From: Jiangella mangrovi | Lineage (GTDB): Bacteria; Actinomycetota; Actinomycetes; Jiangellales; Jiangellaceae | Assembly (NCBI RefSeq): GCF_014204975.1 | Contig: NZ_JACHMM010000001.1 | Span: 3,844,001 to 3,908,000 of the forward strand | DNA: 64,000 bases | Direction of reading: 5' to 3' | In this document: positions 15,883 to 28,355 of the stretch, one piece after another | Position numbering within the stretch: position 1 is the first letter of the stretch | Layout of the letters: the number at the start of each line of letters is the position of its first letter | The notes under the pieces: generated by a model | The model's input: the letters and a program-made list of their open reading frames with translations, nothing else | Told to the model about the DNA's origin: nothing | Databases searched by the model: none | Position numbers and translations under genes: made by a program

Positions 15883-16811
15883 GCCCCCGCCTGCTGGCTC
15901 TGCATGCGACTGGACCCCGTGATGCGGTTGAGCAGCAGCGACACCGCGAGGCCGACGACCACCAGGACCACCGCGATGACGCTGGCGGGGCCCATCTGGT
16001 AGCTGCGGAACCCGGTGAGGTACATGTCCAGCGGCAGGATCCGGGTCGCCTCGCCCGGGCCGCCGCCGGTCAGGACGAACACGATGTCGAAGCAGGTCAG
16101 CGAGCCGACGATCATCAGCGTCGACGACGTCACGATCGTGTAGCGCAGCTGCGGCAGCGTCACGTAGCGGAACTGCTTCACCCGTCCGGCCCCGTCGAGC
16201 ACCGCCGCCTCGTACAGCGACGCCGGGATCTGCCGCACGCCGGCCTGGTAGAGCAGCGCGTGGAACGGGACCCAGCACCAGCCGAGCACGAAGATCGCCG
16301 CGTAGAGGGCTAGGTCGGGGTTGCCGAGCCAGTTCGTGCTCAGTGTGCCGGCCGGGAAGGCCCGGGACAGGCCGAAGTTCGGGTCCAGCAGCGACCGGAA
16401 CGTGATGCCGATGGCCGCCGACGAGAACAGCAGCGGCAGGAAGTACAGCACCGACCAGACCGCCCGATAGCGCTGCCGGCCGGCCATGAAGACGCCGAGC
16501 AGCAGCGCGACCGGGGCCTGGAACAGGTACGACACGACGACGAACACGATGGTGCGCCAGAGCGCATCGAGGGTCGCCTGGTCGGTGAGGGTGTCGATCC
16601 AGATGCCGATGCCGTCCCACCGCGGCGTGCCGAGTCCGTCCCACTCCATGAAGGAGAGGACGGCGACGCCGCCGAGGGGGAGGAGCGCGAAGAGGGCGAA
16701 GAACGCCAGGGCCGGCACGGCCATCCAGAACGACGGCCCGGTGCGGGCTCTCCGCACGGCCGCGACGGGCCGCGTCGGGGTGGCCGCACCGGGCCGCTCG
16801 ACAGTCGTCAT
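15879..16811 (-). CDS. MalF-type carbohydrate ABC permease
   Basis: First membrane subunit (310 aa) of the sugar importer. A polar N-terminus of about 28 residues is followed by six hydrophobic segments. The EAA motif reads EAAVLDGAGRVKQFRYVTLP (about residues 202-221). It begins 1 base after the binding-protein stop and overlaps the next permease by 4 bases. Confidence 0.92.
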   Translation of the reverse strand: MTTVERPGAATPTRPVAAVRRARTGPSFWMAVPALAFFALFALLPLGGVAVLSFMEWDGLGTPRWDGIGIWIDTLTDQATLDALWRTIVFVVVSYLFQAPVALLLGVFMAGRQRYRAVWSVLYFLPLLFSSAAIGITFRSLLDPNFGLSRAFPAGTLSTNWLGNPDLALYAAIFVLGWCWVPFHALLYQAGVRQIPASLYEAAVLDGAGRVKQFRYVTLPQLRYTIVTSSTLMIVGSLTCFDIVFVLTGGGPGEATRILPLDMYLTGFRSYQMGPASVIAVVLVVVGLAVSLLLNRITGSSRMQSQQAGA

Positions 16812-16812
16812 C

Positions 16813-18162
16813 TCAGAGCGTGGCGTTCATCGCGTCGACGAACTGCTGCGGGATGATCTCGCCGAGGAAGATCTGGCTGAGGTTGGTCAGCAGCTCCTGC
16901 GCCTGGTCGGCCGGGAGTGCCTGGTCCCACGAGAGCTGGAAGTGCGGCGCGTCGTTCACCATGCCGTAGGCGAACTCCAGGTACTCCGCGTCGTCGCTCT
17001 GCGCGATCCGGTCCTCCAGGCCCGCGACCGGCGGGACGCTGCCGGCGTCGAGCATGGCCGTCAGCTGGTCCTCGTCGTAGACGAACTCGTTGAGGTAGTC
17101 CAGCGCGGTCTGCTTGGCCTCGTCGCTCGCCGACGCCGAGATGGACCAGAAGTTGGCCGGGTTGCCGACGATGTTGCCCGGGTCGCCACTGCCGCCCTCG
17201 ATGGTCGGGAACGTCGTGAAGCCGAGTGCGGACGTCGCGAACTCCGGGTTGTCGGTGTGGAAGGTCGCGTAGACCCAGCTGCCCTGCAGCAGCATGGCGG
17301 CGCGGCCGGTGTGCACCAGCGCGGCGTCGGCGCTCTGATCCGCGGCGACCGAGGCGAACGCGTCGCCGAACCCGCCGGCGTCGACCAGCTCCTGGATCTT
17401 CGTCAGCGCCTCGACGATCGCGGGGTCGGACCAGGCGTCCGCCTCGCCGTCGAGCACCGCCTGGAAGACCTCGGGGCCGCCGATGCGGTCGGTGAGGTAC
17501 TGGATCCACATGAGCTCGGGCCAGACGCTCTGCCCGGCCAGCGAGAACGGGATGATGCCGGCGTCGCTCAGGGTCGCGACGGCGTCGAGGGTCTCCTGCC
17601 AGGTGGTCGGGACCTCGATGCCGGCCTGCGCGAAGACGTCCTCGTTGTAGTAGAGGATGACCGGCTGGACGTCGTTCATCGGGACCGCGTAGGTGGTGCC
17701 GTCGATGACGCCGTTCTGCGCGACGGACGGCATGACCCGGCTGACGAGGTCCTCGGTCTCGGCCGTGATGTCGTCGACCTGGCTGTTGGCGACGTAGTCG
17801 GCGAGCGTGCCGCCGGTCCAGTTCATGATCAGCGTCGGCGCCTCGCCCGAGCCCACCGACGTGCGGATCTTCTCCTTGAACGCGTCGTTCTCGAACTCCT
17901 CGACCGTGATCTGCTGGTCGGCGTTGGCCTCGTTCCAGCGCTCGAACGAGGCGGCCGTGACCGGCCAGCCGCCGCCGGTGAGGATCCACGCGCCGGCCTC
18001 GCCGCCGGCGGCGCTGTCGCCGTCGTCGCCGTCGCTCGTGTTGCCGTCGGTGCTGCCGTCGGTCGAGTCGCCGGGGCTCGCGCCCCCGCACGCTGCCAGT
18101 GTGAGTGCCGCGACGGCCGCGACTGCCGCGGTCGTCACGGCCCGGAGTCTGGTGTGCCTCAT
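16813..18162 (-). CDS. Extracellular sugar-binding lipoprotein
   Basis: Receptor (449 aa) of the CUT1 importer, family 1 solute-binding. The signal peptide MRHTRLRAVTTAAVAAVAAL ends in lipobox LTLAAC. An acidic Asp/Ser/Gly linker follows, then the binding domain, with patches such as ASFERWNEANADQQI, NDVQPVILYYNEDVF and LQGSWVYATF. ATG 18162 is chosen because the longer frame from 18270 puts about 36 non-conserved residues ahead of the signal peptide and covers the operator. It is the first gene of the operon SBP-permease-permease-GH3. Confidence 0.93.
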   Translation of the reverse strand: MRHTRLRAVTTAAVAAVAALTLAACGGASPGDSTDGSTDGNTSDGDDGDSAAGGEAGAWILTGGGWPVTAASFERWNEANADQQITVEEFENDAFKEKIRTSVGSGEAPTLIMNWTGGTLADYVANSQVDDITAETEDLVSRVMPSVAQNGVIDGTTYAVPMNDVQPVILYYNEDVFAQAGIEVPTTWQETLDAVATLSDAGIIPFSLAGQSVWPELMWIQYLTDRIGGPEVFQAVLDGEADAWSDPAIVEALTKIQELVDAGGFGDAFASVAADQSADAALVHTGRAAMLLQGSWVYATFHTDNPEFATSALGFTTFPTIEGGSGDPGNIVGNPANFWSISASASDEAKQTALDYLNEFVYDEDQLTAMLDAGSVPPVAGLEDRIAQSDDAEYLEFAYGMVNDAPHFQLSWDQALPADQAQELLTNLSQIFLGEIIPQQFVDAMNATL

Positions 18163-18179
18163 TGCCCCATCCCGTCCTG

Positions 18180-18198
18180 GTTCGAAACAATTACGACG
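18180..18198 (-). promoter_or_regulatory. LacI-family operator, copy A (binding-protein side)
   Basis: Reads CGTCGTAATTGTTTCGAAC on the minus strand and matches copy B at 16 of 19 positions in opposite orientation. It lies 18 bases upstream of the binding-protein start and 12-30 bases after the expected transcript start, so the repressor would block elongation or initiation there. Confidence 0.7.
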
Positions 18199-18216
18199 GT
18201 GTTTCGGTTGCCCGTG

Positions 18217-18245
18217 ACAGTAACGAGGCATGTCGGGCCCGTCAA
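18217..18245 (-). promoter_or_regulatory. Promoter of the sugar ABC/GH3 operon
   Basis: Minus-strand -35 TTGACG (18245-18240) and -10 TACTGT (18222-18217) with a 17-base spacer. The transcript start is expected near 18210, giving a leader of about 48 bases that contains operator A. Confidence 0.6.
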
Positions 18246-18263
18246 TCGTGGGTGCATTACGGG

Positions 18264-18298
18264 TTGACAACGGTGGTGTCGTCGAAATAGTTTCGGAC
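18264..18298 (+). promoter_or_regulatory. lacI-type gene promoter with operator copy B
   Basis: TTGACA (18264-18269) and TAGTTT (18288-18293), spacer 18. The predicted start falls on the ATG at 18301, a leaderless transcript. Operator CGTCGAAATAGTTTCGGAC (18280-18298) covers the -10, giving direct autorepression. Confidence 0.65.
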
Positions 18299-18300
18299 GC

Positions 18301-19323
18301 ATGCGTGGAGAGCGGCCGACACTCGACACCGTGGCGCAGGTCGCCGGGGTCTCGAAGGCGACGGTGTCGAAGGTGCTGAACGGGCGCGGCGACGTGTCAG
18401 CCGCCACCCGAGCGCGGGTGCAGGACGCCATCGCGTCGCTCGGCTACGTTCCCAGCACCGGCCGGCGCGTGCACGACACCACGCCGACGGTCACCGTCCT
18501 GTTCGACGCGTTCGTCAACCTGTACTCCGCGCAGGTCCTCTCCGGTGTCGTGTCCGCGGGCAACGAGCAGGGCGTCGACGTGGTGGTGACGCACCTGTCG
18601 GACGCGCCCGACGCGTTGACGCCGTCGTGGTTCCGCGGGCTGGCCGCGAAGGGCCACGCCGGGCTGATCGTCGTGACGACGGAGGTCCGGTCCGAACAGG
18701 TCCGCGCCTGCGCCGACGCCGGGCTCGGCCTGGTCGCCATCGACCCCGTCTCGATCGACCCGAGCACCACCGACCAGCTGGTCAGCGTGAGCGCCACCAA
18801 CTGGTCCGGCGGCCTGCAGGCGACCGAGCACCTGCTGGGGCTGGGTCACCGGCGCATCGGGTTCGCCGGCGGGCTGCCCGCCTCGCGGCCGGCGCAGCAG
18901 CGGCTGCACGGTCACCTGGCCGCCCTGAGCAGCCGCGGCCTGGCCGCCGACGACGACCTGGTGCTGCAGGTGGGCTTCAGCCACGAGGACGGCCGCTCGA
19001 TGGCGTCCCGGCTGCTCGGGTTACCGTCGCCGCCGACGGCGATCGTGGCCGGCTGCGACGCGTCGGCGCTGGGCGTCATGGAGGAGGCCCGGCGGCGCGG
19101 ACTGCGGCTCCCCGAGGACCTGAGCATCGTCGGCTTCGACGACACCTACGCGGCCGCGTGGACCTCGCCCCAGCTGACGACGGTGCGTCAGCCGATGCGC
19201 GAGATGGGCCGGGTGGCGCTGCGAACACTGCTGTCGCTTGCGCAGGGCCAGCGCCCCGAGACCCACCACTTCGAGCTCGCCACGACGCTGGTCGAGCGCA
19301 GCTCCACCGCTCCGTTCACGTAG
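18301..19323 (+). CDS. LacI-family transcriptional repressor
   Basis: Sugar-responsive regulator (340 aa). The N-terminal HTH reads TLDTVAQVAGVSKATVSKVLNG, with the hinge helix near residues 47-55, followed by a periplasmic-binding-like effector domain (about 60-335, including SIVGFDDTYAAAW and LTTVRQP). It is divergent from the sugar transporter/GH3 operon. Two inverted copies of one operator lie in the 138-base gap, so it is the local regulator of the beta-glucoside cassette and of itself. The effector is expected to be the imported sugar. Confidence 0.93.
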   Translation: MRGERPTLDTVAQVAGVSKATVSKVLNGRGDVSAATRARVQDAIASLGYVPSTGRRVHDTTPTVTVLFDAFVNLYSAQVLSGVVSAGNEQGVDVVVTHLSDAPDALTPSWFRGLAAKGHAGLIVVTTEVRSEQVRACADAGLGLVAIDPVSIDPSTTDQLVSVSATNWSGGLQATEHLLGLGHRRIGFAGGLPASRPAQQRLHGHLAALSSRGLAADDDLVLQVGFSHEDGRSMASRLLGLPSPPTAIVAGCDASALGVMEEARRRGLRLPEDLSIVGFDDTYAAAWTSPQLTTVRQPMREMGRVALRTLLSLAQGQRPETHHFELATTLVERSSTAPFT

Positions 19324-19345
19324 TCGTAACGCGGCGGGCACCCAT

Positions 19346-19383
19346 GTCACCTGGCCGTAATGGTCGCCGCACGTTCGAGTAAC
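19346..19383 (+). promoter_or_regulatory. GlnR-like box upstream of amt
   Basis: GTCAC-N6-GTAAT-N6-CGCAC-N6-GTAAC with exact 6-base spacings, matching the arrangement of the actinobacterial GlnR box GTNAC-N6-GAAAC repeated twice. The second and third units are imperfect. It lies 75 bases upstream of the ammonium transporter gene. Nitrogen control of amt-glnK-glnD by GlnR is known in related genera. Confidence 0.6.
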
Positions 19384-19458
19384 GGCGGGTCGCCACGATC
19401 ACAGGGACGTGGCCGGCCGGTGAACGGGCCGGCGTTCCGACTCGGCTAGGAGCCATCG

Positions 19459-23487
<4,029 letters not shown>

Positions 23488-23796
23488 ATGTTCACGTGGC
23501 ACGGGTTCTCATGCAGGCGGAGTTTCGGACTTACATCGCGACGATGTAGGACGGAACCGCAGGTCAGCACTAATCTTGATCTTGGCTCATGACCTTTCCG
23601 GTATGATGACGAATTGTCGTCACAAAGGTAGCCAAAACGGGTAGATCCTCTTCACCTGCCGCATGTCCGGCGTACATGTAGGCCTGGTTGAGATGCAACG
23701 CATACCCAGCAGAGTCACCCCCGACGGCGCACCTCGCGCCCGAGATCTGACGGATCACCGGCGGTGGCGCACGCGCCACGTCGAGGGGGTGGCGTG
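23488..23796 (+). other. Leader region ahead of the pst-like cluster
   Basis: 309 bases without a supported gene, less GC-rich than its surroundings. It contains a candidate -10 (TATGAT, 23602-23607) with an adjacent 16-bp dyad. I looked for PhoP (PHO) boxes and found only isolated GTTCAC-like half-sites (23490 and about 23652), not the 11-base direct repeat. Confidence 0.5.
23602..23622 (+). promoter_or_regulatory. Candidate promoter -10 with operator dyad
   Basis: TATGAT (23602-23607) is followed immediately by the perfect dyad TGACGA-ATTG-TCGTCA (23607-23622), placed where a repressor would cover the transcript start. A -35 at normal spacing is not clear (TTGATC lies 20 bases upstream). 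It would give a leader of about 180 bases before the first gene of the cluster. Confidence 0.4.
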
Positions 23797-24264
23797 GTGC
23801 GTTCGGCTCGGTTCATCTTCCTTGCCCTGCACGACCCGGACCGGTCGCGCAGTCCCAGCTGGGGCCGCAACGCCGAGCCGGACCCGGCGCGACGGGCGGG
23901 CAGCCCCGCGGTGTGCTTCGCCTGGCTGCTGGCGTCGCCGAACAACCGCGAGCTCGGCCGCAGCTTCCGCGTCTGGGACAGCTACGCCGCGGGCCGGTCC
24001 GACGTCGGCATCCTGCAGCAGGGTGTCGAGCAGCTCGAGACCTCGATGGCCACCGACACCGCCACGGGCATGTGGACCTGGCGGGTCACGCTGGGGGACC
24101 GGCCGGTCGCGCGGTCCGGGCGCATGTACCACCGCGAGCGCGAGTGCCGGTACAGCCTGCGCACGTTCCTCGCGGCGGTGCCCGGCGCGCAGCTGGTCGA
24201 GGGCGTCCGGCAGGTCGAGGGCCGCGGCCGGCACGACCGGCAGAGCAGCGTGGGCTCGCTGTGA
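23797..24264 (+). CDS. Small hypothetical protein, DUF1508/YegP-like C-terminal half
   Basis: 155-residue soluble protein read from GTG 23797, which follows GAGGGGG (23783-23789). The C-terminal half (MWTWRVTLGDRPVARSGRMY, then HRERECRYSLRTF) resembles the beta-rich DUF1508/YegP repeat; the assignment is tentative. The N-terminal half (SPAVCFAWLLASPNNRELGR) is unfamiliar. Its stop overlaps the pstC start by 4 bases, so it is translated with the permeases and probably belongs to the same function. Role unknown. Confidence 0.65.
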   Translation: MRSARFIFLALHDPDRSRSPSWGRNAEPDPARRAGSPAVCFAWLLASPNNRELGRSFRVWDSYAAGRSDVGILQQGVEQLETSMATDTATGMWTWRVTLGDRPVARSGRMYHRERECRYSLRTFLAAVPGAQLVEGVRQVEGRGRHDRQSSVGSL

Positions 24265-25274
24265 CCATCGCTCCACAGCACGACGCGAACGAGACCGACG
24301 CTCCACGCCGGCTGACCACCGTCACCGGCCGCTCCGACCAGATCTTCGGCGGCGTCTCGCGGCTGGCCGGCTTCGTCGTCCTTGCCGTCATGTCGCTCGT
24401 CGGCCTGTTCCTGCTCTACCGCGGCTGGCAGGCGCTGTCGGCCGAGGGCATCGGCGCGTTCGTCACGACGACGACGTGGGAGCCCGACTCCGGGAACTTC
24501 GGCATCGCCGCGGTGCTGGTGCTGACGATCCTCATCGCGCTGGTGGCGGTCTCGATCGCGGTGCCGCTGGCGACGGGGGCCGCGCTGTACATCTCCGAGT
24601 ACGCGCCGCGGCAGTTCAAGCAGACGCTCGTCAGCATGGTCGACCTGATGGCGGCCGTGCCCAGCATCGTCTACGGCATCTGGGGCGTCTACCTGCTGCA
24701 GCCGTACGTCATCGGGCTGTCGCGGTGGATCGCGACCTGGCTGAACTGGATCCCGTTCCTCCAGGTCGACGCGTTCGACCCGCACGACCCGCTGCTGTCG
24801 ATGTCGGTCTTCACCGCCTCGACGTTCATCGCCGGGATCGTGGTCGCGCTGATGATCACCCCGATCATCTGCTCGATCATGCGCGAGGTGTTCTCGCAGG
24901 CCCCGCCCGGCGAGCGGGAGGGCGCCTTCGCCCTGGGCGCCACCCGCTGGGGCATGATCCGCTCCGTCGTCCTGCCGTTCGGCACCGGCGGCATGATCGG
25001 CGGATCGATGCTCGGCCTCGGCCGGGCGCTCGGTGAGACGATCGCCGTCTATCTGATCATCTCGCCCGTCTTCGAGATCCAGACCAACATTCTCCAGACC
25101 GGGTCGAACTCGATCTCCGCCCTCATCGCGCTGCGGTTCGGCGAGGCCACCGAGTTCGGCATGTCGGCGCTCATGGCGGCCGGCCTGACGCTGTTCCTCA
25201 TGACGCTGGTCGTGAACTTCGCGGCCTCGTCGATCGTGGCGCGCACCCGGTCCGGAGCGGCGAGCGAGGCGTGA
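24261..25274 (+). CDS. pstC: Phosphate-type ABC permease PstC
   Basis: Membrane permease (337 aa) of the PstC family. A cytoplasmic N-terminus of about 35 residues is followed by six or more hydrophobic segments. Characteristic parts are ISEYAPRQFKQTLVSMVDLMAAVPSIVYGIWG (about 110-140) and the EAA region GMIRSVVLPFGTGGMIGGSM, then GRALGETIAVY. GTG at 24261 overlaps the previous stop (GTGA). No pstB ATPase occurs in the cluster, so either PstB acts in trans or the channel has been repurposed. Confidence 0.92.
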   Translation: MTIAPQHDANETDAPRRLTTVTGRSDQIFGGVSRLAGFVVLAVMSLVGLFLLYRGWQALSAEGIGAFVTTTTWEPDSGNFGIAAVLVLTILIALVAVSIAVPLATGAALYISEYAPRQFKQTLVSMVDLMAAVPSIVYGIWGVYLLQPYVIGLSRWIATWLNWIPFLQVDAFDPHDPLLSMSVFTASTFIAGIVVALMITPIICSIMREVFSQAPPGEREGAFALGATRWGMIRSVVLPFGTGGMIGGSMLGLGRALGETIAVYLIISPVFEIQTNILQTGSNSISALIALRFGEATEFGMSALMAAGLTLFLMTLVVNFAASSIVARTRSGAASEA

Positions 25275-25278
25275 ACCG

Positions 25279-26577
25279 ATGACCGTCACCATGCCCGGAA
25301 CCGCCCACGGCGACGTCAGCGAGGCCGAGGCGCCGCCGTCGACGACCCTGCCACCACGGCTCCCGGCGGCGCAGAGCGAGATGATCCGGCGTACGTCGTC
25401 GGTGCGCCGGACCGACATCCTGGCGCTGTTCGGCTCCGCGATCGCGGCGATCGCCGTCACCACGCTGCTGTTCTCGCTCCTGACGCCGTTCGACGGCCTG
25501 ATCGGCTACGTCGTCGTCGCGTACCTGCTGTTCCTGGGGTTCTACGCGCTGCTGGTGTCCTACGACGAGAACGGCCCGGCCGTGATCGACCGGCTGTCGA
25601 CCGTCGTCATGCACAGCGCGGCGGTGCTCATGCTGACCGCGCTGATCTCGGTCGTCGCGTTCACGTTCTGGCGCGGGCGCGAGCCGATGTCGCACTGGAA
25701 CTTCTACACTCAGGACCTGCGCAACGCCGGGCCGCTCGACGGGCTCGACGTCGGCGGCGTCCTGCACGGCATCGTCGGGACGCTGATCATGATCACCATC
25801 GCGATCGTGATCACCGTGCCGATCGGGCTGGTCTGCGCGGTGTTCCTCAGCGAGTTCCCGGGCAAGTACAGCCGATTCGTCCGCACCATCGTCGAGGCGA
25901 TGACCGCGCTGCCGTCGATCGTCGCCGGCCTGTTCATCTACGCGACGGTCGTCGTGGCGCTCGGCTTCGGGTTCTCCGGCTTCGCCGCGGCGCTGGCGCT
26001 GTCGGTGATGATGCTGCCGATCGTCATCCGTGCCGCCGACGTCGTGCTGCGACTGGTGCCCGGCACGCTGAAGGAGGCGTCCTACGGCCTGGGCTCGGGG
26101 CACTGGCGGACGGTCTGGCACGTGACGCTGCCGACCGCGCGGTCCGGGCTCACCACATCGGTGATCCTCGGCACCGCCCGCGGCGTCGGCGAGACGTCGC
26201 CGGTCCTGCTCACCGCCGGCATGACATCGCACGTCAACTTCAACCCGTTCGAGGGTCCGATGGTGTCGCTGCCGCTGCTCACCTTCGACCTCGTGCGGTC
26301 GCCGGAACCGGCGTACGTCAGCCGTGCGTTCGGAGCGGCCGCGCTCCTGATGATCATCGTGCTCGCCCTCTTCGTCGCCGCCCGCATCTTCGGCGGGCGC
26401 GGCCCCGGCCAGCTCAGCCGGCGGCAACAGGGGCGGCGCATGGCCGCATCTCGCCGTGACGCCGCACGGTACGCCGACCGCGACCAGCGGCACGCTCTCC
26501 CGACCGGACCGGGCGAGAACGGATTCATCGACGGCGCGCTCGGGTCCGGTCCCGGCGAGCCTGGAGGATCGCGATGA
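25279..26577 (+). CDS. pstA: Phosphate-type ABC permease PstA
   Basis: Partner permease (432 aa), longer than most PstA proteins because of an N-terminal extension of about 50 residues and a basic C-terminal tail (GQLSRRQQGRRMAASRRDAAR). Core features are FLSEFPGKYSRFVRTIVEAMTALPSIVAG and the EAA-type loop with HVTLPTARSGLTT, then GTARGVGETSPVLLT. The extra N-terminal hydrophobic pair (about 55-110) precedes the transport core. Its ATGA overlap with the next gene couples it to the PstS-like receptor. Confidence 0.92.
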   Translation: MTVTMPGTAHGDVSEAEAPPSTTLPPRLPAAQSEMIRRTSSVRRTDILALFGSAIAAIAVTTLLFSLLTPFDGLIGYVVVAYLLFLGFYALLVSYDENGPAVIDRLSTVVMHSAAVLMLTALISVVAFTFWRGREPMSHWNFYTQDLRNAGPLDGLDVGGVLHGIVGTLIMITIAIVITVPIGLVCAVFLSEFPGKYSRFVRTIVEAMTALPSIVAGLFIYATVVVALGFGFSGFAAALALSVMMLPIVIRAADVVLRLVPGTLKEASYGLGSGHWRTVWHVTLPTARSGLTTSVILGTARGVGETSPVLLTAGMTSHVNFNPFEGPMVSLPLLTFDLVRSPEPAYVSRAFGAAALLMIIVLALFVAARIFGGRGPGQLSRRQQGRRMAASRRDAARYADRDQRHALPTGPGENGFIDGALGSGPGEPGGSR

Positions 26578-28355
26578 GGTTCGGAAAGCTGGCGCGGGCG
26601 GCGGGGGTGCTCGCCGCCACGGCGCTGATCGGCGCTGCGATCGTCACCGGCGCCGATCCAGCGATCGCCCAGGGCACCTATGTGACCGTGAGCGGATCGG
26701 GCTCGACGTGGAGCCAGAACGCTTTGGACCAGTGGCGGCGCAACGTCAACCAGTACGGCATGACGATCAACTACTCCGGTGTCGGGTCGTCGGCCGGGCG
26801 CCAGCAGTTCGGCCAGGGCTCTGTCGACTTCGCGGTCTCCGAGATCCCCTACGGTCTGCGCGACACCGGCACCACCGCATCCGACCCGCCACCGCCCCGG
26901 AGCTTCCGCTACATGCCGATCGTCGCCGGCGGCACCTCGTTCATGTACAACCTCGAGATCGGCGGCCAGCAGGTCACCAACCTGCGGCTGTCCGGCGAGG
27001 TGCTCACCAAGATCTTCACCGGCGTCATCACCATGTGGAACGACGCGGCGATCCGGCAGGACAACCCGGCGCTGGCGCTGCCGGCGCGCAAGATCGTCCC
27101 GGTGGTCCGGTCCGACGGTTCCGGCACGTCGGCACAGTTCTCCATGTGGATGGCATCGGAGCATGGCGGCCTGTGGAACGCCTACTGCGAGCGGGTCGGC
27201 CGGGAGACCCCCTGTGGGCAGACGTCCTACTACCCGACGGTCTCCGGCATGGTCGCCCAGTCCGGGTCCAACAACGTGGCGGGTTACGTCGCCCAGGCGC
27301 ACAACGAGGGCGCCATCACCTACGTCGAGTACTCGTACGCGCTGAACGCGGACTTCCCTGTCGTGAAGGTACTCAACCGGTCCGGCTACTACATCGAGCC
27401 CACGCCGGAGGCGGTCGCCGTCGGACTGCTGGGTGCGCAGATCGAGGACGACCCGGAGTCGGAGAACTACCTCACCCAGAACCTGACCAACGTGTACAGG
27501 AACCAGGACAGGCGCGCGTATCCGCTGTCGTCGTACTCCTACATCATCATCCCGGACAAGGTGGAGTACGGCTTCACCGAGAACAAGGGCTACACGCTCG
27601 GCGACTTCGCGTACCACTTCCTCTGCGAGGGGCAGCGATCCGCGCCGGCACTCGGCTACTCGCCGCTGCCGATCAACCTGGTCGAGGCCGGATTCGCCCA
27701 GGTTCGTGAGATCCCCGGCGCCCGGACCGATCAGCTCAACGTCGCCGACTGCAACAACCCGACCTTCTCCACCGACGGTTCCAACACCCTGGCCGACAAC
27801 GCGCCGTATCCGCCCGAGTGCGACCAGCAAGGCCCGGTCCAGTGCGCGGACGGCACCGGTGGTGCGCCACAACCCGGCCCCGGCGGCGACGAGGGCGGCG
27901 GTGACGGCGGAGGAGCCGGCGGGGACGGTGGTGACGGTGGCGGTGACGCGTCAGGCGGCGGCGACGGGGGAGCCGGCGGCGACGCGGCCGGGGGCGGGGA
28001 CGCCTCCGGTGCCGGTGGTGACGCCGCCGGCGCGACGGGAGACGCCGGCGGCGGTGACGCGGCCGGCGATGCGGGCGGCGCCGACGGCACGGACACCGGC
28101 GCCGACGGCGGAGCCCCGATCATCGACCCCGATACCGGCGAGATCATCGCCGGCGCCGACTCGGGCGCCGGCGACGGGGGTGGGGGAGACGGTGACTCGA
28201 ACGCCGTCAACGTCCCCACCGTGATGGCCGCGTCGACCGGCTGGGGCCTGGACCAGACCCTGATGCTGATCGCCGGCCTGTCGCTGCTGGTCGTCATCGT
28301 CGCGCCACCCCTGGTGCTGCGCCTGCTCCGCCACCAGCCCGGGGGGCCGTCGTGA
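26574..28355 (+). CDS. PstS-like binding protein with C-terminal membrane anchor
   Basis: Exported phosphate-type receptor (593 aa). After a signal peptide (about 1-33) the PBP-II fold shows YVTVSGSGSTWSQNALDQW, SGVGSSAGRQQFGQGSVDFA, GEVLTKIFTGVITMWND and VVRSDGSGTSAQFSMWM, all typical of phosphate-binding sites. From about residue 435 a very long Gly/Asp/Ala low-complexity stalk leads to one transmembrane helix (about 558-583) and a short basic tail. Most PstS proteins are lipoproteins, so this C-terminal anchoring on a flexible stalk is unusual. It overlaps pstA (ATGA) and the next gene (GTGA). Confidence 0.88.
   Translation: MRFGKLARAAGVLAATALIGAAIVTGADPAIAQGTYVTVSGSGSTWSQNALDQWRRNVNQYGMTINYSGVGSSAGRQQFGQGSVDFAVSEIPYGLRDTGTTASDPPPPRSFRYMPIVAGGTSFMYNLEIGGQQVTNLRLSGEVLTKIFTGVITMWNDAAIRQDNPALALPARKIVPVVRSDGSGTSAQFSMWMASEHGGLWNAYCERVGRETPCGQTSYYPTVSGMVAQSGSNNVAGYVAQAHNEGAITYVEYSYALNADFPVVKVLNRSGYYIEPTPEAVAVGLLGAQIEDDPESENYLTQNLTNVYRNQDRRAYPLSSYSYIIIPDKVEYGFTENKGYTLGDFAYHFLCEGQRSAPALGYSPLPINLVEAGFAQVREIPGARTDQLNVADCNNPTFSTDGSNTLADNAPYPPECDQQGPVQCADGTGGAPQPGPGGDEGGGDGGGAGGDGGDGGGDASGGGDGGAGGDAAGGGDASGAGGDAAGATGDAGGGDAAGDAGGADGTDTGADGGAPIIDPDTGEIIAGADSGAGDGGGGDGDSNAVNVPTVMAASTGWGLDQTLMLIAGLSLLVVIVAPPLVLRLLRHQPGGPS

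Noticed and set aside
15046..16644. 532-codon frame suggesting a fused permease
   Set aside because: The N-terminal half is the out-of-frame MalF-type gene. The ATGA overlap at 15882 gives the natural start of a normal MalG-type protein.
23488..23796. PHO box upstream of the pst-like genes
   Set aside because: Only scattered GTTCAC/TTCACC half-sites at irregular spacing were found, not the direct repeats with an 11-base period.
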